Below the pieces are notes generated by a model. That model was not told where the DNA came from, did no database searches, and saw nothing but the letters and a program-made list of their open reading frames with translations. Shown one piece after another: positions 23,582 to 25,719 of a DNA stretch of 25,719 bases (position 1 is its first letter; every line of letters starts with the position of its first letter). Position numbers and translations under genes: made by a program. The stretch comes from an uncultured Eubacteriales bacterium (GTDB taxonomy: Bacteria > Bacillota > Clostridia > Oscillospirales > Oscillospiraceae). Location: positions 1 through 25,719 of the forward strand of contig URCY01000023.1 in the NCBI GenBank assembly GCA_900546415.1, read 5' to 3'.

Positions 23582-25719
23582 ATGAAGATCATCAAACGAA
23601 ACGGAGCCGAGGCCGTCTTCGATCTGGAAAAGATCCGCACCGCGATCGGCAAGGCCAACAGCGTCGTCGAGGAGGCCGCGCGGCTCACCCAGCTCCAGAT
23701 CGACCGCATTGCCGAGAGCGTTGCGATCCGCTGCGAGACGATGAACCGCAGTCTGTCCGTCGAGGAGATTCAGGACCTCGTCGAGGATCAGATCATGGCG
23801 CACGGCGCCTTTGAGGTCGCCAAGAAATATATCACCTACCGCTACACCCGTTCGCTCGTTCGTCAGAGCAACACCACCGACGACCGCATTCTCTCCCTGA
23901 TTGAGTGCAACAACGAGGAGGTCAAGCAGGAGAACGCGAACAAGAACCCCACCATCAACGCCGTCCAGCGCGACTATATGGCCGGCGAGGTCTCCAAGGA
24001 CATCACCGCCCGCCTGCTGCTGCCGCACGACATCGTCGAGGCGCACGACGCCGGTCTGATCCACTTCCACGACGCCGATTATTACGCCCAGCACATGCAC
24101 AACTGCGATCTGGTCAACCTTGAGGATATGCTGCAAAACGGCACGGTCATCTCCGGCACGCTGATCGAAAAGCCGCATTCCTTCTCGACGGCCTGCAACA
24201 TCGCCACGCAGATCATCGCGCAGGTCGCCTCGAACCAGTACGGCGGTCAGTCCATCAGCCTGACGCATCTTGCGCCGTTCGTCGACGTCAGCCGCAAAAA
24301 GATCCGCCGCTCGGTGGAAAAGGAGGTCGAGACGCTCGGCGTCCCCGTCTCGGAGGATAAGATCGCCGAGATCGTCGAGCAGCGTCTGCGCGAGGAGATC
24401 CAGCGCGGCGTGCAGACCATCCAGTATCAGGTCGTCACGCTCATGACCACGAACGGGCAGGCGCCCTTCATCACCGTGTTCATGTATCTCGGCGAGGCGC
24501 GCAGCCCGCAGGAGAAGCACGACCTCGCGATCATCATTGAGGAGACGCTGCGCCAGCGCTATCAGGGCGTCAAGAACGAGAAGGGCGTCTGGATCACCCC
24601 GGCCTTCCCGAAGCTGATCTACGTCCTCGAGGAGGACAACATCCACCCGGATTCCAAGTATTATTACCTGACGCGTCTGGCCGCCGAATGCACCGCGCGG
24701 CGCATGGTGCCGGACTATATCTCCGAGAAGAAGATGCTTGAGCTGAAGGTCGACAAAAACGGCGAGGGGCACTGCTACACCTGCATGGGCTGCCGCAGCT
24801 TCCTGACGCCCTATGTCGACGAGAACGGCAAGCCGAAGTATTACGGCCGGTTCAATCAGGGCGTCGTGACGATCAATCTGGTCGACGTGGCGCTGTCCTC
24901 CGGCCGGGACCCGGAAAAATTCTGGAAGATCTTCGACGAGCGCCTCGACCTGTGCTACCGCGCGCTGATGTGCCGCCACAACCGCCTCAAGGGCACGCTC
25001 TCCGACGCCGCGCCCATCCTCTGGCAGTACGGCGCGCTGGCGCGCCTGAAAAAGGGCGAGCCGATCGACAAGCTGCTCTACGGCGGCTATTCCACGATCT
25101 CGCTGGGCTACGCCGGGCTTTACGAATGCGTGAAATACATGACCGGCAAATCCCACACCGATCCGTCGGCCACACCCTTCGCCCTCGACGTCATGCGTTA
25201 TCTGAACGCCGCCTGCGCCAAGTGGAAAAAGGAGACGAACATCGACTTCAGCCTCTACGGCACGCCGCTGGAATCCACGACCTATAAATTCGCCAAGTGC
25301 CTGCAAAAGCGCTTCGGCATCGTGCCGGGCGTGACCGACCGCAGCTATATCACCAATTCCTACCATATCCACGTCACGGAGCACGTCAACGCCTTCGACA
25401 AGCTGGCCTTCGAGGCGCAGTTCCAGGCGCTCTCGCCCGGCGGCGCGATCAGCTACGTCGAGGTTCCGGACATGCAGAACAACATCGACGCCGTGCTCGA
25501 GATCATGAAGTTCATCTATGACAACATCATGTACGCCGAGCTGAACACCAAGAGCGACTATTGTCAGGTCTGCGGCTACGACGGCGAGATCTCCGCCGTC
25601 GAGGACGAGGACGGCAAGCTGGTCTGGACGTGCCCGAACTGCGGCAACCGCGACCAGAGCAAGCTGAACGTCGCCCGCCGCACCTGCGGCTACATCGGCA
25701 CGCAGTTCTGGAACCAGGG
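23582..25719 (+). CDS. nrdD: Anaerobic ribonucleoside-triphosphate reductase, 3' end cut by window
   Basis: The frame is open from the ATG at 23582 to the window end: 712 codons plus two bases, nearly the full family length. This class III reductase makes deoxyribonucleotides without oxygen using a glycyl radical installed by NrdG. An N-terminal ATP-cone (MKIIKRNGAEAVFDLEKIRTAI, about residues 1-95) senses ATP/dATP. The body has STACNIATQIIAQVASNQYGGQ and CYTCMGCRSFLTPY, which hold active-site cysteines. The C-terminal part shows zinc ligands CQVCG and CPNCG, then the glycyl-radical loop RRTCGYIGTQFW just before the edge. GGAGGA lies about 9 bp before the ATG. The activase gene nrdG is expected downstream, outside the window. 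Confidence 0.97.
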   Translation, partial: MKIIKRNGAEAVFDLEKIRTAIGKANSVVEEAARLTQLQIDRIAESVAIRCETMNRSLSVEEIQDLVEDQIMAHGAFEVAKKYITYRYTRSLVRQSNTTDDRILSLIECNNEEVKQENANKNPTINAVQRDYMAGEVSKDITARLLLPHDIVEAHDAGLIHFHDADYYAQHMHNCDLVNLEDMLQNGTVISGTLIEKPHSFSTACNIATQIIAQVASNQYGGQSISLTHLAPFVDVSRKKIRRSVEKEVETLGVPVSEDKIAEIVEQRLREEIQRGVQTIQYQVVTLMTTNGQAPFITVFMYLGEARSPQEKHDLAIIIEETLRQRYQGVKNEKGVWITPAFPKLIYVLEEDNIHPDSKYYYLTRLAAECTARRMVPDYISEKKMLELKVDKNGEGHCYTCMGCRSFLTPYVDENGKPKYYGRFNQGVVTINLVDVALSSGRDPEKFWKIFDERLDLCYRALMCRHNRLKGTLSDAAPILWQYGALARLKKGEPIDKLLYGGYSTISLGYAGLYECVKYMTGKSHTDPSATPFALDVMRYLNAACAKWKKETNIDFSLYGTPLESTTYKFAKCLQKRFGIVPGVTDRSYITNSYHIHVTEHVNAFDKLAFEAQFQALSPGGAISYVEVPDMQNNIDAVLEIMKFIYDNIMYAELNTKSDYCQVCGYDGEISAVEDEDGKLVWTCPNCGNRDQSKLNVARRTCGYIGTQFWNQ

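Noticed and set aside
23549..25384. Long minus-strand open frame of 611 codons opposite nrdD
   Set aside because: It is a shadow of the nrdD frame. Its translation is low in complexity, rich in Arg, Asp, Val and Leu, and matches no family; high-GC third positions keep antisense frames open.

Overview
The window looks like a chromosomal segment of a high-GC, strictly anaerobic member of the Bacillota, probably class Clostridia near Oscillospiraceae/Ruminococcaceae. That placement is inference. It rests on an oxygen-sensitive class III ribonucleotide reductase (NrdD), a SAM-I (S-box) riboswitch before metK, consensus sigma-A promoters with AGGAGG-type ribosome binding sites, a PdaA-type peptidoglycan deacetylase, a YfhO-family membrane protein and a YqhD/BdhA-type alcohol dehydrogenase. 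No phage, plasmid, rRNA, tRNA or CRISPR locus was seen.

Layout. (1) 79-5514, plus strand: a tightly overlapping nucleoside salvage operon (ATPase, two permeases, two tandem nucleoside hydrolases). The substrate-binding lipoprotein expected for it is not in the window and may lie upstream. (2) 5577-6992: a strong terminator, a consensus promoter, a SAM-I riboswitch with a readable terminator and antiterminator, then metK. (3) 7140-8330: a class I/II aminotransferase. (4) 8489-11106, minus strand: a PdaA-like lipoprotein deacetylase and a membrane-anchored TPR/CHB_HEX-like/leucine-rich-repeat protein. (5) 11517-13501, plus strand: a DeoR-family regulator followed by an iron alcohol dehydrogenase. 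(6) 13502-13948: noncoding DNA with several hairpins. (7) 13949-16341, minus strand: an XRE regulator with four membrane helices and a LiaF-like tail, a HicB-like/DinB-like fusion protein, and 5-formyltetrahydrofolate cyclo-ligase. (8) 16481-23378, minus strand: a four-gene operon of pyridoxal/pyridoxamine kinase, YfhO-family protein, MATE transporter and ABC exporter, with overlapping gene ends. (9) 23582 to the window end, plus strand: nrdD, cut by the window edge just after its glycyl-radical motif and preceded by what look like two NrdR boxes.

The least ordinary item is a family of intergenic foldback (MITE-like) elements. One complete copy of 113 bp, one expanded copy carrying a 92-bp tandem duplication, one copy cut by the window start and two short relics are scattered over 16 kb. 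The two halves of the element are diverged inverted copies of each other. One copy abuts, and contributes bases to, the -35 box of the TPR/LRR gene promoter; another relic supplies the aminotransferase stop codon. Other points of interest are the HicB/DinB fusion, a double palindrome upstream of the XRE-LiaF-like gene, and the acidic tail of the YfhO protein.
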